Counted from the first letter of the stretch, positions 8,648-20,313 are shown. The stretch: DNA of 64,000 bases from Plazaster borealis (GCA_021014325.1 CM037467.1:1860001-1924000); one strand, 5' to 3'. The notes: generated from the letters alone by a model not told the origin. Numbers and translations are program-made.

Positions 8648-8917
8648 TTAAAGGGTCTGTATACGTTTGGTAATGACTCTGAAAATTAATGGCAATAAAA
8701 ACTTACTTTGTAAGAAGTACAGCAGGTTTGTATAGTATTATGCATTTTGAGAAACATTTCACTTAGAAGTACTGCAGTAATGGAAAAATATATCACTTTT
8801 ATCCCCAAAAGTTTTAATCTGAGAAGCGTTACTGATGGTTATTTCATGTATATGTTGGGTCACATTGAGTTTGGATACAGGTCTTTGGCAATTACCAATG
8901 TTGTACACACCCTTTAA
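8648..8917 (+). mobile_element. Family B TTAA-flanked MITE, complete
   Basis: TTAA at 8648-8651 and 8914-8917 bracket 262 bp starting AGGGTCTGTATACGTTTGGT and ending CAATGTTGTACACACCCT. The left half matches family B; the last 60 bp (ATATGTTGGGTCACA, GATACAGGTCTTTGGCAATT) match the right end of the family D element at 55875-56226, so the copy looks like a B/D hybrid. Confidence 0.75.
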
Positions 8918-10082
8918 CGCGTATTTAACAACTTATTTAAGGTAAAACAATTAATCAGAATTAGAACAGTCACAAGGTGCGTAAGAAGACAAAACTATCG
9001 AAAATGATTAGGCCACAAGACACATAGGCCTACCCCATTCTAAGATGGTTGGGATTAAATAAAATGAACCAATACCATATAAATCCAACCTCAAAACGGG
9101 AAGCGAATTATAAATTACATAATTTGATGACGCTTTGCAAGGTACTTATGCGACATAAATTTTCCCAGTTTTGAAAAGATAAAAGAAATCACAAACGCGA
9201 TTATTATCATTGGCAGGGTTCTTGTTTAAAAGGAATTCTTTTCAGCTTTTATTTTGTAGCCAGCCCCGTATGGTGTTCAGTTAAGTTTACCCTGTCTTGA
9301 ACGCATGGTGGCGCTGTTTGTGACACCCGCTCGGCAGAGTTTCGAGACCGCGGGCTCTTTAAAGTTATTGTAGTCACTTCGGATACTTGTTGCAAATTCC
9401 ACCCACAACTTAATCATTCTGATTTATTCTAAATTCCCCCAAATGTTCTTGGTAAAATTTGTAAAAGGAAAACACATCGTAGGGTGGTCGTTAAGTATTT
9501 TAAGAAGGCCGGGACTGTCACTTGATACGTTTGGAAATTGATGTACAACCCGTACTTCATTACTTTAATGGAAAATTTCCCCAAATTCTATCACGAACAT
9601 ATTCTGATTTATTTTTTTGATTCCTTAAAATGTTCTTGGTCGCTTTTGTAAAAGGAGAAATGCATCGTTACGTTCCCTGTATAGCCTACGCAAAAAGGGT
9701 CAGTGATAAAAAAACAAAATAAGGCAGTCAGTCAACTCACAGAAAGTTATTTGGGGGATTTCCATATTCCTGGCAAATCCAGCAAAAGGGGGATTTAAAT
9801 TTTGTTTTCAATACTAAAAATAAAACTTAGCAGAAAACAAAACAAAACAAAACAAACAAATAAACGAACACCACAACAAACAAACAATTACAAAAAACAA
9901 AACAAACAACAACAACAACCCAATAAACTAAACAACAAATGAGTGAAAACCCCTATAAAATAAAGTTGGCCCTAAAACCCTTCCCGCAATAAATAGCAGG
10001 GATGAGGTCTTCTACAGTCTCAATCATCAATTTGTCCTTATTCTGTCAGAAACCCACGCATATTTCTTTTATTATACTAATC

Positions 10083-10085
10083 TAT

Positions 10086-10116
<31 letters not shown>

Positions 10117-10119
10117 TAT
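10083..10119. repeat. (ATTT)n microsatellite
   Basis: About nine uninterrupted ATTT units. Confidence 0.95.
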
Positions 10120-10320
10120 ATTTTATGTTTTTGTTTCGACTGTCTTCGTGTTGGAATTGTGCTCGCAAATTGTTCCTTCACACCGCCCTTCATTTTCAGT
10201 TTCCCTGGATGTTAAGTTTTAATTAAATTATTTAAGAAATTACAATACTTAAGATTTCCATAAAATAAATGAATTCCCATCACCGCGTTGTAAAATTGAT
10301 TTAAACATGTGACGCAATCA

Positions 10321-10328
10321 TGACGTCA
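10321..10328. promoter_or_regulatory. Palindromic cAMP response element TGACGTCA
   Basis: A perfect CRE octamer 1.1 kb upstream of the adenylyl cyclase start codon. Two more perfect octamers lie in the presumed intron (14851-14858 and 58372-58379). Binding by CREB-type factors is inferred from the motif alone. Confidence 0.3.
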
Positions 10329-11434
10329 AGACCCAAGTTAATTAATTAGGAGAACGAGAGAGGCCAACAAATTTAGCTTGGCTCCGTTTCTGGGGAGACC
10401 ATGGGAGACCAACACAGACTCTGCATAATTAAACCAAGCATTGTGTGTGTGTGAAACGTGCATACAATGCATGTGTTGCGCTATTGGCAAAATGGCTACC
10501 TCAGCAACACTCAAGACGAACATCGCAAAATCGTACACAACGGACTGTTTTAGACCATGTAAAGACGCAGAAGTTCTACATTTGGATTCAAGGTAAAACA
10601 AAGATGTCTTGTGAACACAATTGAGGTATTGTCACTGGTTTTTCTAAAGGCTAAACATGACAATCGTGGGGGAAATTGTATTGTAAGGGGGTCATAAAAA
10701 CATGACACCGGCCGGGGTGAAAAGGCTCGTCGTGCGACGCGTGTTGCACAGTGTCAAAATTCCGCTGTAAAGACGCGAATAGCAACAGTGAGTAAATAAA
10801 TATTTGACCACTTCGCAGAACACGCTCCACCCCTAAAAATGTTTATTTTCAAACACGAGTCTTCTGACAAAACAAACTATGGTATGTAATGTGGAAGCAA
10901 GCAAAAATGCATTCGACAATCGACTATGGAAAAATTCAGTGTGTACGTTTACGGTTTAGATTCTCGTGACATAGGCTATTTTGTTTGAAAAAACATAAAA
11001 ATTTAACAACTTCTTTAGATTTGAGGTATTTTTTTAGTGTTGTAACGCAGTAAACTTCCACAACCAGCCCACAATAACAAATACAACCCAACATGTACAT
11101 GTTAAATTAAATGCAAACTAAATTCAGTTCTGCATTTATGCATGGAGGTAGAATGATAATGAATAAATTCATCAATTCAGTTCATCAATTCATTAACATT
11201 TTAAATAGAGTTTTTATTTTAGATAATTCGTGTAAGTATTAGTTAACCATCGCCCACAGGTCATTTTAATATTTGTGTCAAAGTTTGACAACCCCTTGTG
11301 TCTTATTTATATGTGCTACAGGCTGTCTAGTGATCATCATGCATTAGCAAGTCAGTGATGAGTGTGTGCTGTATAGTGTAGTTGGCAGCGGGCCATCCCT
11401 TAGCGTGTTCAAGAAGCAGTGACCAACCGGCCTC

Positions 11435-12466
11435 ATGTCAGCCCAGAGCAACACAGCCGAGCTGAGCCCGAGCCAGTCGGCGCCAGGTTCTGCTACAAGT
11501 GGGAGCAGCCTACAACGCTCTGCATGGAAAGAAGAAGACGAAAAACAAGCCTTATGCGTGGATGACAGTGCTGAGAAGAAAAAGAAACAGCATAATTTAC
11601 GACATAAAGTTGACGTGGTACCTGAGAGTGGGGAGCTAGATCACGTTGACTTGCCTTCAACGGGTGAGATAAACAGAACAATGCCGCCCGGGGGCACCAG
11701 TAAGAATCATCAGAGACCCGCGAGTGCTACATCCAGTAAAAGCCGGAAGTCGGCTTGGGATGCGACAGAGACAAAAGAGAAAGATGCGGGGATGCACGAG
11801 GAGAAGAAGACTAGCAAGATGCGGCCGGGAAAGATAACCGCAGAGATGGGGAAAAACGGAGATGTCCAAGTCCGATCTGTTGAACTTCAGGAAGTGAACG
11901 GTCGCGGGATACGAGAACGCGACGAGACGCGTCGCGGCTCATCGTGTATGGAATCCATCAAAGGAATCTCCAAAGTATTCAAGTCCAAGAAGTTTAAATC
12001 CCCGCAGCTGGAGCAACTTTACCAGCGCTATTTCTTTAGCCTGAACAAGAGCTCCTTGACAAACCTTTTGATTCTCATCATCATTATTCTCTTAGTGATG
12101 ATAGTCTTTCACTATGTTCCTGGACTAACACTTCCAGTGAAGGGGATTTTACTAGGTTTTCTAATAATTGTGTTTTGCATCATGCTCGCCCTTTGCTACC
12201 GGAGTGCATTTAGCCAGTGCCAGCTCAGCGTTGTCTGTTACATTGTTATCGTTTCGTTAGCGGCTGTTACGATCATCGACGTACTGGATGCGTATCCGCG
12301 CTCGGCATCTAAGGGAGTTTGGACGACGCTTTTCTTCATTTACATGGTTTACACTCTTTTACCGATCAGGATGCGGCTGGCAGTTATAAGTGGGTTCTCC
12401 TTTGCTATCATTCATATAATATGCGCCATTGCCAAGAATCATATGGACACATTTCTATGGAAACAG
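11435..12466 (+). CDS. ADCY5: Adenylyl cyclase type 5/6-like, first coding exon (N-terminus and TM1-TM5)
   Basis: Encodes residues 1-344 of a membrane adenylyl cyclase, which makes cAMP from ATP at the plasma membrane under G-protein control. The start is firm: an in-frame TGA sits at 11420-11422, four codons upstream. Residues 1-195 form a hydrophilic, Ser/Lys-rich cytoplasmic N-terminus. KFKSPQLEQLYQRYFF (186-201) matches the segment preceding TM1 in types 5 and 6. Helices are at about 206-226, 235-254, 264-283, 296-309 and 313-331. VYTLLPIRMRLAVISG (305-320) is the conserved TM4-TM5 loop. The exon ends FLWKQ followed by GTGAGT at 12467, in phase 0, the same place where vertebrate type 5/6 first exons end. 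TM6, the cytoplasmic catalytic domains C1 and C2 and the second membrane domain are not in this exon. Types 5 and 6 split in vertebrates, so the symbol stands for a 5/6 co-orthologue. Reading through the donor would add 23 residues before TGA at 12536-12538, which I regard as intronic. Confidence 0.95.
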
Positions 12467-12496
12467 GTGAGTAGAGAAGCCATTTCTAATTTTTTA

Positions 12497-12671
12497 CATT
12501 TTCAGGCCTGGAATTTTTACGGAGGCCATGGCCTCTGATGCCCTAGTCTTGGCCTTGGTGCCCCTTCAAAACCTTCCCGTAGAATTCAAAATTTTCAAAT
12601 AGAATTGCCCAAAGCAAATGAAAATGGCCTTGTAGAAGTCACAGAAGATGAAATTCCAGGTCTGCATTTTG
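12497..12671. mobile_element. Family N MITE, complete, 36 nt after the cyclase splice donor
   Basis: CAGGCCTGGAATTTTTAC at 12503 and GATGAAATTCCAGGTCTG ending at 12665 form inverted ends. CATTTT is present on both sides (12497-12502 and 12666-12671), a 6-bp target duplication. CAG ends with 6 bp fit the hAT6 type. The interior has TTGGCCTTGGTGCCCCTTCA. Confidence 0.65.
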
Positions 12672-13382
12672 AATACCCAACTTGTCATGGTCCAGTGATT
12701 TTAGCTTTGGGCCAGTAACTCCACAAGCCGAACAAGTCCGGCAGTCTTGTACTTGTATTTTTCTAAACACATACTTTTTGAGATTTACTAATATTAATAT
12801 TATGTACGTATAATTTAAGCTTTCAATTTCAAATCTCCTCAGAAAGTTATGATTATAATATGAAAATTTAAGAAGAAATTTAGTTCTTGGGGAAAAAATA
12901 TTTCCGGTCCATCAAAAGTGCTGAGCAGAGCTTCATTGTAATAACTAGTTCTTATATAACGTATCAATGCACTTTACATTACATTTACATTGTACAAGAC
13001 TACCTTGGGACTGTTAATTGGAGATTATTTAAAAATTAAAACCCATGCTTCTTAACTAATGCAAGAGAAAAATCTATAAATCAAGAATGTTCAATTTGTT
13101 CTGCAAACCGTGTTCTACCCAACGGCGATTTAATTTGATTGTGTTCAATTTTAGTACATTGTCGTCTTTGTACTATTTTTAACAGACGGGTTAAATTATT
13201 GACAAAGCTTGTGAAGAATTAATTAAAAGACTGACAGAATTGGCTACAAAATTATTAATTGACTTCATTTTGATAAAAGTGGTGAAATTGGCAATTAGTG
13301 TCGTCACCTGGTCACACTTTGTCTGAGCTGTGTTATTCATGAAAGTGGCAAATCTTTTGGACAAAGAAAAAGAAACTTGTTG
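12672..13382. other. Intronic DNA, one repeat fragment, otherwise nothing recognised
   Basis: About 12700-12770 (TTTGGGCCAGTAACTCCACA, ACAAGTCCGGCAGTCTTG) resembles the left end of family I at 21940-21990. The rest is unassigned AT-rich sequence. Confidence 0.4.
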
Positions 13383-13490
13383 TAAAACATCTAGCTGCCT
13401 TCAGCACAGTTGAAGTAGGGTTTTGAGACTTCACTGTAATTGTGCGCTATATAAAAACTGTTTATTATTATTATTATTATTATTATAGGG
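13383..13490 (+). mobile_element. Retroposon 3' tail ending in (TTA)n
   Basis: TGTGCGCTATATAAAAAC followed by eight to nine TTA units. Similar GCGCTATA- or GCGC-TATAAATG-plus-(ATT)n ends occur at 20752-20830, 27836-27985, 45536-45736, 54580-54640 and 59045-59312. Such tails are typical of LINE-mobilised SINEs and 5'-truncated LINEs. Confidence 0.55.
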
Positions 13491-15433
13491 TTGAAGCAAA
13501 TTATGTACATGATGTAACCTTTTTCAACTTTCACCTTTCCGAGTTATTCATATTTTTTGTTATTGTTTTAACACAAAATTCCTATAAAATGTGGGTGGGT
13601 GGGTCTAAGAAATTAAATGAAAATCAAAATTGGATTAAAAATAATAATAAATAAATTATATTAAAAAAAGTTATGAAAAACAAATTGAAATCAGCAAATT
13701 GAGGTAGGTGGGTCGACAAATAAATAAATAAATAAAATGTAATTGAAATTTGAAAATATTGACAAATTCTGAATGGACCCAAAGAAAGTATCATGTGTTG
13801 TACATAAACACACCCAAGCCATTATAGGTATCTAGTTTCACTTTAGAAATAATTATTTAAAATGTTTTTATTAGATTTTGTTACCAGAATTAATTCTTTC
13901 ACAAATGTTCCACATGTTTTACCTGAGTTGCATGTGACAGGAAAACTCAATTGAAACATTGTCGCTCGAGCAAATTGGACTGATATCAATTACATGTAAA
14001 AGACTTCTGAACTAGACACAGAACTGGGCTTAAATGCCACCTGCGGTAGGGGCCACTTAGGAGAGACGAAAGTAAACAAGAAAAACTCCCTCTTCAGTAG
14101 AAGAACAATTATTGGCGTTTCTTCTTAAACTTTGGAGATAAAAAGTGAGTGGGGAAGTGTATAGGTAGTGTAAGTAATGCCAAGGTGAGGCAGTAGCAAG
14201 GAAAGTGAAATATTTACTTAATTCCACCCCATCTTTTCTTACTGTAATTCCACAGCAAACTTATAGATTCAACTTTTTAAGCTTTCCGAATTATAACATA
14301 ACAATATGTATGAAAACATGTGTATTGGAGGGCTCAAAATGCCAACTGAACTACTAGCCAGAGTCCAGTACTTTTATATTTTTGGTGCAATTTTTCAAAC
14401 CTCATAAAAGTTCAGCGAATATTTAAATGATTTTTATTTTCAGGTGTTGTAATTAAATATTTTTGGTCCAGTTAAATTTCTGCCACAACTAATTGTAAAA
14501 GACCCGTTATCTATGTAGTGGAGATTTCCTTGAAATTTGAGTCTTGTATTGTAACATAACATGTGAGAAAGTTTTTCTTACTGGCTGATTTCAAAAATCA
14601 ATAATTGCGAGTTGTATTGATCTTCTTTAGTGGCTGGAAAGGTTTAAATCGCCCCAATCTTTAAGTTTTATTTTAAGACAGTTAGTATTAATCAACCTAG
14701 ATTGTAATTGTAAGCAGATGCTGAGCAAGTAAAAAGGTTTGGCAATTTTTGGTAAGAGACCATTTTAGCTAACCCAAAATTCCTCAAAGATGAAGACGCT
14801 TAAATTGAAAATTATTCCCCAGCGTGCTCAATACGTCTTTCAACTTCGCATGACGTCAACTGATATGTACAGCTATTTTCAAAACCCAGCATCTATCGAT
14901 GACATAATCTCCAGCTAAGATTATTCCTAAGCCTAATAAGTGTAGATGTTGATTAGAATAAGACTGAAGGACGCGGATTGTCTCGCTTGTAGTAAGATTG
15001 CTTAGTTACTCCCCCACCCTGGAGGAGAAACGGCGGATGGGCTACTTTTTATAATGACTGTCTGTGTACAGTATGCACACTTTGTTTGCCTTGGTGTTTC
15101 CTTACACACCTCGATCAATAGAGAGGGTTTCCATGGGCAAATTGTCCTGCTGGCCCCGCTATTGTCCGCTATCCTTCTAATAATAATCAATAAGCCCTGC
15201 GTTTGGGAGTAAGTTCTTAACGCCACACCATGGATACGGGAAAATTCATCCGTGTAAACTTTAGGTGGAACTTAAAAGCTTTTTACAACCTGGGTCCAAA
15301 AGAGACAATTGTGTAACAATATTGTTCAACCTCTGTGTATGTTGTTTACCCAATGGGTCATTTCTATGGTTTCCCTCATCATTTGTAAACAGGACTTTCA
15401 GATCCCCCTAACAACCACCTTCATAGCAGATTG
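13491..15433. other. Intronic DNA, nothing clearly recognised
   Basis: AT-rich. It contains short AAAT runs near 13640-13740, a CRE octamer at 14851-14858, and a fragment near 14340-14570 (GTCCAGTTAAATTTCTGCC) that resembles 17660-17700. There is no convincing exon. Confidence 0.4.
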
Positions 15434-15435
15434 TA

Positions 15436-15664
15436 CCCCCCCCCCCCCAAAAAAAAAAAAAAAAATAAATAAATAAATAAATAAATAAAAAAAATAAAAA
15501 ATAAAATAAAATAAAATAAAATAAAATAAAATAAAATAAAATAAAATAAAATAAAATAAAAAAATAAAAAAAAATAAAATAAAAATAAAAAAATAAAATA
15601 AAATAAAATAAAAAATAAATAAAAAATAAATAAAATAAAATAAAATAAAATAAAATAAATTAAA
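15436..15664. repeat. Poly-C, poly-A and (AAAAT)n/(AAAT)n simple repeat
   Basis: 13 C, then 17 A, then about 200 nt of AAAT and AAAAT units. Read on the minus strand it gives a long open frame of Phe, Leu and Tyr that is purely low complexity. Confidence 0.95.
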
Positions 15665-16540
15665 TACAACAAAATCAATCTGGCAATCAATACAATAGTA
15701 ACAAATTTAGATAACAAATTAGATAGATACTACTGGGAGGAAATTGCCATTTTCCAATGTATTTGTTGGTGTGTCATGTTTTGAATAATATATTTAGAGA
15801 AATCCTCCCATTTTCCTTTTCAGAACAAAAGGGTGGGAAAAGAAAATTCCAGAACATTGGTTGGATTTGAAAGATTTTATTCTGGTTGTCAGATTGGAGG
15901 ACCCTAAATTAAGAGTTCATTGGCTTAGTGAAACCATTATTAAGATGGTTAATGTTAAAGTACATTTTTTTCCCCAAGATAGGGCCGAGTTCCGTGAAAA
16001 TTTGAACCTTGGTTTGGTTTCTAAGAGTAGTAAATTATCAACAAAAAATTTAAGACAACTATTCACAAGGCCCTAAAAAAGTTATTGATTAATACAGAAA
16101 AGCAATAAGTTAAGCTCGGCAAATAAAAACAGCATGCACATAGAAAATATCAGGATTCTAAGAAAGTAACAGCTGAATATTGAGACACAGTTTTTGTTAT
16201 TATCTAATGTGACATCTAATGTGACTGGATACATTGATAGTTTCTTTACCTCAATGTGGGAAGGTGACAGATGCTAGCACTAGCAGTCTTCGAGTCTGTC
16301 TCCTAGACCATCAAAATCCATTTCTGAAACTACAGTAGACAATTTGGGTCCGCATATCTTCTGGCGAGTATGTAAATGTACGTTTCGTAAGGACGGATGA
16401 GTAGAGGAGATTGTTTTGTACAAGAGTGGTGAAAATTATGCACAGTAATTGTGTGATAAGTGTGTCTAGAATCGACCGTGTTTTTTTTTGCGCCCTAGGT
16501 AGATGCTGTGCGTCAGCTGGGGCTGATAAGCCAAAGACCA
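15665..16540. other. Intronic DNA, nothing recognised
   Basis: A 71-codon open frame at 15861-16076 has no family I recognise and no matching neighbours. I treat it as chance. Confidence 0.35.
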
Positions 16541-16784
16541 GGGCCCGATTTCATAGAGCTGCTAAGCACAACAATTTGCTTAGCATAAAAAATTTCTTCC
16601 TTGATAAAAACAGGATCACCAACCAAATTTCCATGTGTTGCATATTGCTTGTTACTGGCATTCAGCTGTTGTTTGCTTATCCTGAAAATCACGTGGAAAT
16701 TTGGTTGGTAATCCTGTTTTTATCAAGGAAGAAATTTCATGCTAAGCAAATTGTTGTGCTTAGCAGCTCTATGAAATTGGGCCC
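16541..16784. mobile_element. Long foldback element with GGGCCC ends (family F relative)
   Basis: The two arms are complementary almost throughout: GGGCCCGATTTCATAGAGCT, CTAAGCACAACAATTTGCTT, TTTCTTCCTTGATAAAAACA and CCAACCAAATTTCCATGTG on the left are mirrored on the right, ending GAAATTGGGCCC. The loop is about 50 nt. The outer 35 bp match family F, while the inner arms are unique here. Confidence 0.8.
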
Positions 16785-16901
16785 AGAATGGCAGTTTCCG
16801 CCGCACTGACCACATATATATGGCATGGACAGATTGTGATGTTTTGTGCTTTTTGCCGGGCTCTCTTCTCGCTGGCCATGTCTAGGAGCTATTTTTTTCT
16901 C

Positions 16902-17216
16902 CAGGGTTCTCCCCAGGTTTTTTTTTAAAAATGTGGGGCATTCTCGACCCAAATTTTGCAAGTTTGGCCGAAGCACGCTGAATTGTAACAAGTTCTTCGG
17001 AATATTTTCTACATTGTGTTTATCTTGGTTTTAAAAGCCCTACTTATGGGCAATCTGGAGCATTCTATATGGTTTTTATCTTGTTGTATTTTGTGAAAAA
17101 AACACACACAAACAAAACCAACAAAAAACATGTTTTTTGGGGGGGTTTGTGGCGAAATTTGCGCCTATTAGCAGGCAAATTGTACATTGATCCGATACGC
17201 TAGTTTGTGCAGTTGG
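16902..17216 (+). mobile_element. Family H MITE (CAGGGTTCTCCCCA ends), right end incomplete
   Basis: Carries CAGGGTTCTCCCCAGG, TTTGGCCGAAGCACGCTGAA, TCTACATTGTGTTTATCTTG and GATACGCTAGTTTGTGCA in the order expected from the complete copy at 17976-18245, but opposite in strand. The right terminal TGGGGAGAACCCTG is missing. Confidence 0.7.
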
Positions 17217-17969
17217 CGCTGGAAAATGCCTCAATTGTGTGATATTGTGACAGTATCAATTTTTAGGGCTTGAAATACTGTATAAAAATATGTTCTCTCT
17301 GGACCACTCGCCAGAGCTCAGTTATGTTAAATGTTGCATTAACCCCAAGTCCTGCCAACTAGCCTTTTCCAAACACAGACTAGAAGATTAATACCTGGGC
17401 TTGATACTTCACAGAGGCAATGGATGGACTCTGTGCCCCTGGTATTCATTGCCTTGGTGCCCCTTGAAATGTTCCAGTAAAACTGTTAAGTTCCCCTTAA
17501 ATGGAGGTGACCGTTAACAAGGAAAAAAAAAAGTTCTCTTATACAAGAACCAAGTGTCAGGCCTGGACAATTCAAAGCTCTTTTCAAAATTAAACCTACC
17601 CCTACAAAGAGGCAATTTTTTATTAAACTAGAAATATTTTAGGTGATGTACAATTATTTCTGGTCCAGTGAAATTTCTCCTCATTCAAGACCTGTGATCT
17701 GGAGGAGCTTTTCTTGAAATTAGCATTGTACTGTCTTCATTGTATAACACAATGCACTGCCCCCCCCCTATTCCATCAAATCTAGTAAGCCACTCCCTTC
17801 CAATTATGTTGATTAGTGTGGCAATGAAAATGGAAGGGGAGAAAAATTACCATGCTCCTTCTAAAATACCCACTTTGAGGTATGTTTTTCAGAAATGGAA
17901 CATGAGGTAACCTCATCTTGGAATTTCACCAAAATGATTTTGATTTTTACCAGTGGTGACTGATTATTA
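17217..17969. other. Intronic DNA with family N and I fragments
   Basis: 17389-17510 contains CCTTGGTGCCCCTTGAAA and related family N blocks. 17560-17720 resembles family I (TTTCTGGTCCAGTGAAATTT). Nothing else is recognised. Confidence 0.4.
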
Positions 17970-18251
17970 CTGTTTTAGGGTTCTCCCCATGCACAAGCTA
18001 GCGTATCAGGCTGATACGCGGGAATTGCATGCCGATATGCGCAAATTTCAGCTGAAAAAATATGTTTCTCAAAAAACCTGAAGAGAAAACCATAGAATGC
18101 TCCAAATTGGCTTCGAAAATCAAGAAAAACACCAAATAGAAAACATTCCGAAGACCTTGTTTCAATTCAGCGTGCTTCGGCCAAACATCTCAAAATTTTT
18201 GCCCAGAATGCCAAATAGTTTTTAAAAAAACTAGGGAAAACCCTGCTGTTT
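17970..18251 (-). mobile_element. Family H MITE, complete, 6-bp target duplication CTGTTT
   Basis: CTGTTT at 17970-17975 and 18246-18251. The 270-bp element between them starts TAGGGTTCTCCCCATGCACA and ends TAGGGAAAACCCTG. Other copies are 16902-17216, 18895-19126, 31296-31463, 41484-41847 and 54719-55064. CAG-type ends with a 6-bp duplication fit hAT6; no transposase is present. Confidence 0.75.
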
Positions 18252-18894
18252 GGTTTTGAAATTATGATTGCTCGTTCGCCTCTACTCTCCGGTAATTGTT
18301 TTGTGTTTTCCCCTGGCTGATGATGAACTAAAGCAAGACCTGTGGTAAAAATTCAAACTGATAATTGAAGCAAAATTTATGCAGCCCGGCAAACTGACAA
18401 GAATGCAGTGCTCATGCAAGATGCTTCCATCTACACTATCCAAAATGTGGGTTATTAATACATTGAGGTCAAGGAGAAAGCTCTTTAATGGCAAATGGCA
18501 ATTTTTTACAGTGAGACTGTGATATTTTGGGAAATAAAGAGAGCGAGGTATTGTTGGGAGGCTGGCTGCCTCTCAATGTTCAGGCACCACCACTGATTTT
18601 ACTCTTCTGCAGTGCAGTGCTGTAGTAACCATGCAGGAACCTCTCTGCATTATCAATCATGTAACAACAGGTGCACTGGACTAGACCTGTTTAATATTGA
18701 TTGACATGTTCACTGAAGTGAAGGTGATGTCCTTTTCATCACCAGGCGATCAGTTATTCATTGGTTAACAACATTGTCACATCTTTGGATCGAAGCATCC
18801 ATTGACCAGTCTGACACCTCCGGGTGAACTGCTCACAAAGAATCTGTCCCTGTCTCCTGTGGTGTTGATTATAACACAATCACAGACAGTTGGT
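18252..18894. other. Intronic DNA, nothing recognised
   Basis: No repeat shared with the rest of the window and no exon seen. Confidence 0.35.
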
Positions 18895-19126
18895 ACTAGC
18901 GATTTGCGACCGATAGGCGCACATTTCGGGCGATACACAAAAAAACTTTAAGAGAAAACCATATAGAATGATCCAGATTGCACAGTAGGACTTTTAACAC
19001 TAAGATAAACACCAAGTAGAAAACATTCCGAAGATCTTGTTTCAATTCAGTGTGCTTCGGCCAAACATCAAAAAAATTTGGATCCAAAATGCCCCACAGT
19101 TTTGGAAAAACCTGGGGAGAACCCTG
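18895..19126 (-). mobile_element. Family H MITE, left end missing
   Basis: Shares TATAGAATGATCCAGATTGC, ATAAACACCAAGTAGAAAAC and TTCAGTGTGCTTCGGCCAAA, and ends GGGGAGAACCCTG. The initial AGGGTTCTCCCC is absent. Confidence 0.7.
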
Positions 19127-19139
19127 TACTGGTAATTAA

Positions 19140-19287
19140 ACAGAATTCACAATGCACCAAGATTCATCTTAAGATGAGTTGTCAGTATTGCTGTAGTGAT
19201 TTATATTGTGACATCACACTTTGCTTAGCAATTAAGAGTGATTTGCAGTTAAGATCAGTCTTAGCTCTTTGTGAAATCGACCCCCAG
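19140..19287 (-). mobile_element. Family G MITE copy
   Basis: Right end CTTTGTGAAATCGACCCCC; the interior TGACATCACACTTTGCTTAG and GATTTGCAGTTAAGATCAGT mirrors 6495-6643. It abuts the preceding family H element. Confidence 0.6.
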
Positions 19288-19689
19288 GCCTGGCAATGTA
19301 TTTTTGCTGTTAGTCTATTTTGCTAGTGTTTTGTTTTGCTTTGCTCACTTTAAACTTTCCAAGTCATCAGAGAAACTCGCCTACATTAACATGTTGCCAT
19401 GGCAGCTGAAAACCGTTCAACTTCACCCATTTTAATCATGTCCTTGTTGAATATTAACCTGCTGTGTGTATTCTTCAAATAGAGTTGATGGAAAGCTCTG
19501 GAGATGCTCCAGAACATTAATGGATCATACATTATTGTATCCAGTAAAGGTTACATTAATGTAAAATCCTGCGGAAGAGTTGACGGAAAGCTTTTAAAAT
19601 ATAACCTGATTGTATGATCTTCTCGATCTGTTCATTTTAAATTATTTATTTATTTCCAGTTTTCAGTTTTAATTAGACAGGGTGAAGCC

Positions 19690-19945
19690 CTAAAAGGCAA
19701 ATGAATGGCAATAAAACTTTCTTGGTAAGAAGTACAGTCAGCTTTGGATCGTATTGCATTTTGAGAAACTTTTCTCTAAGAATACTGCGGTTATGGAAAA
19801 ATACATCACTTTTTCCCCAAAAATAATTTGAATCTGAGAAGTGTTACTGACAGTACATTTCTTAGATTGTGTATTCCAATTGGAGATTATTCCTCCTGCG
19901 TGGACATAACCACTCCAGATTTTCGGCAATATGTCAAAAACTAGT
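19690..19945 (+). mobile_element. Family B MITE, degenerate ends
   Basis: Blocks AATGGCAATAAAACTT, GGTAAGAAGTACAG, GCATTTTGAGAAACTTTTC and TTCCTCCTGCGTGGACATAA match 30347-30730. No clean TTAA boundaries remain. Confidence 0.6.
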
Positions 19946-20038
19946 TCATGGCTTCCCGTAGCTCTACAAACCGCTACTAAGATTGTTCATAATCATTTAG
20001 ATTTCAAGTCCTGTACAAAAGATAGTATTGAAAGACCT

Positions 20039-20205
20039 TTAAAGGGGCAGTGTCGTCACGGCTGTACATTGAATTATAAACTCCCACCCAGTTGCTGATC
20101 ACAATCTTTCAGGTACGTGCACACGTGCAGTAACTGGGTGAGTGTTCATAATTCCATGTACAGCCACAGGCCTGCTTTGATCAGGACGACAGTACCCCTT
20201 CCAAG
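20039..20205. mobile_element. Foldback MITE (family L)
   Basis: AAGGGGCAGTGTCGTC at 20041 is mirrored by GACGACAGTACCCCTT ending about 20201. Inside, GCTGTACATTGAATTATAAA with CACCCAGTTGCTG (20061-20096) pairs with CAGTAACTGGGTG and the mirrored arm at 20128-20164. TTAA precedes the left end; the right flank is TTCC. Confidence 0.6.
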
Positions 20206-20313
20206 ATATCGACCAGGTGAGATAGCTGGCAACATTTGTTTATGAAACAATAAACTACAATGTACACAATTCAAAATTCAGTTGAAAACCTAACCTTTTC
20301 CGTAGTTCCTAAC

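Larger units (their letters stand above)
8918..11434 (+). other. Intergenic region between CBR1 and the cyclase exon
   Basis: Mostly unassigned AT-rich DNA. A direct repeat of about 65 bp (TCTGATTTATT, AAATGTTCTTGGT, TTTGTAAAAGGA) is at 9416-9478 and 9602-9662. 9830-9945 is A/C-rich simple sequence. (ATTT)n runs 10083-10119. A palindromic CRE lies at 10321-10328. No coding exon is recognised. The cyclase 5' UTR and promoter must lie here or further upstream, but I could not place a start site. Confidence 0.5.

Noticed and set aside
12467..12538. Extension of the cyclase reading frame to 367 codons
   Set aside because: A consensus GTGAGT donor follows the FLWKQ codons at the known type 5/6 exon boundary, and the extension runs into a MITE.
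15421..15717. 98-codon minus-strand frame rich in Phe/Leu/Tyr resembling membrane segments
   Set aside because: It is the translation of an (AAAAT)n/(AAAT)n simple repeat.
16411..16809. 132-codon frame as a gene
   Set aside because: It crosses a foldback transposable element and has no recognisable domain.
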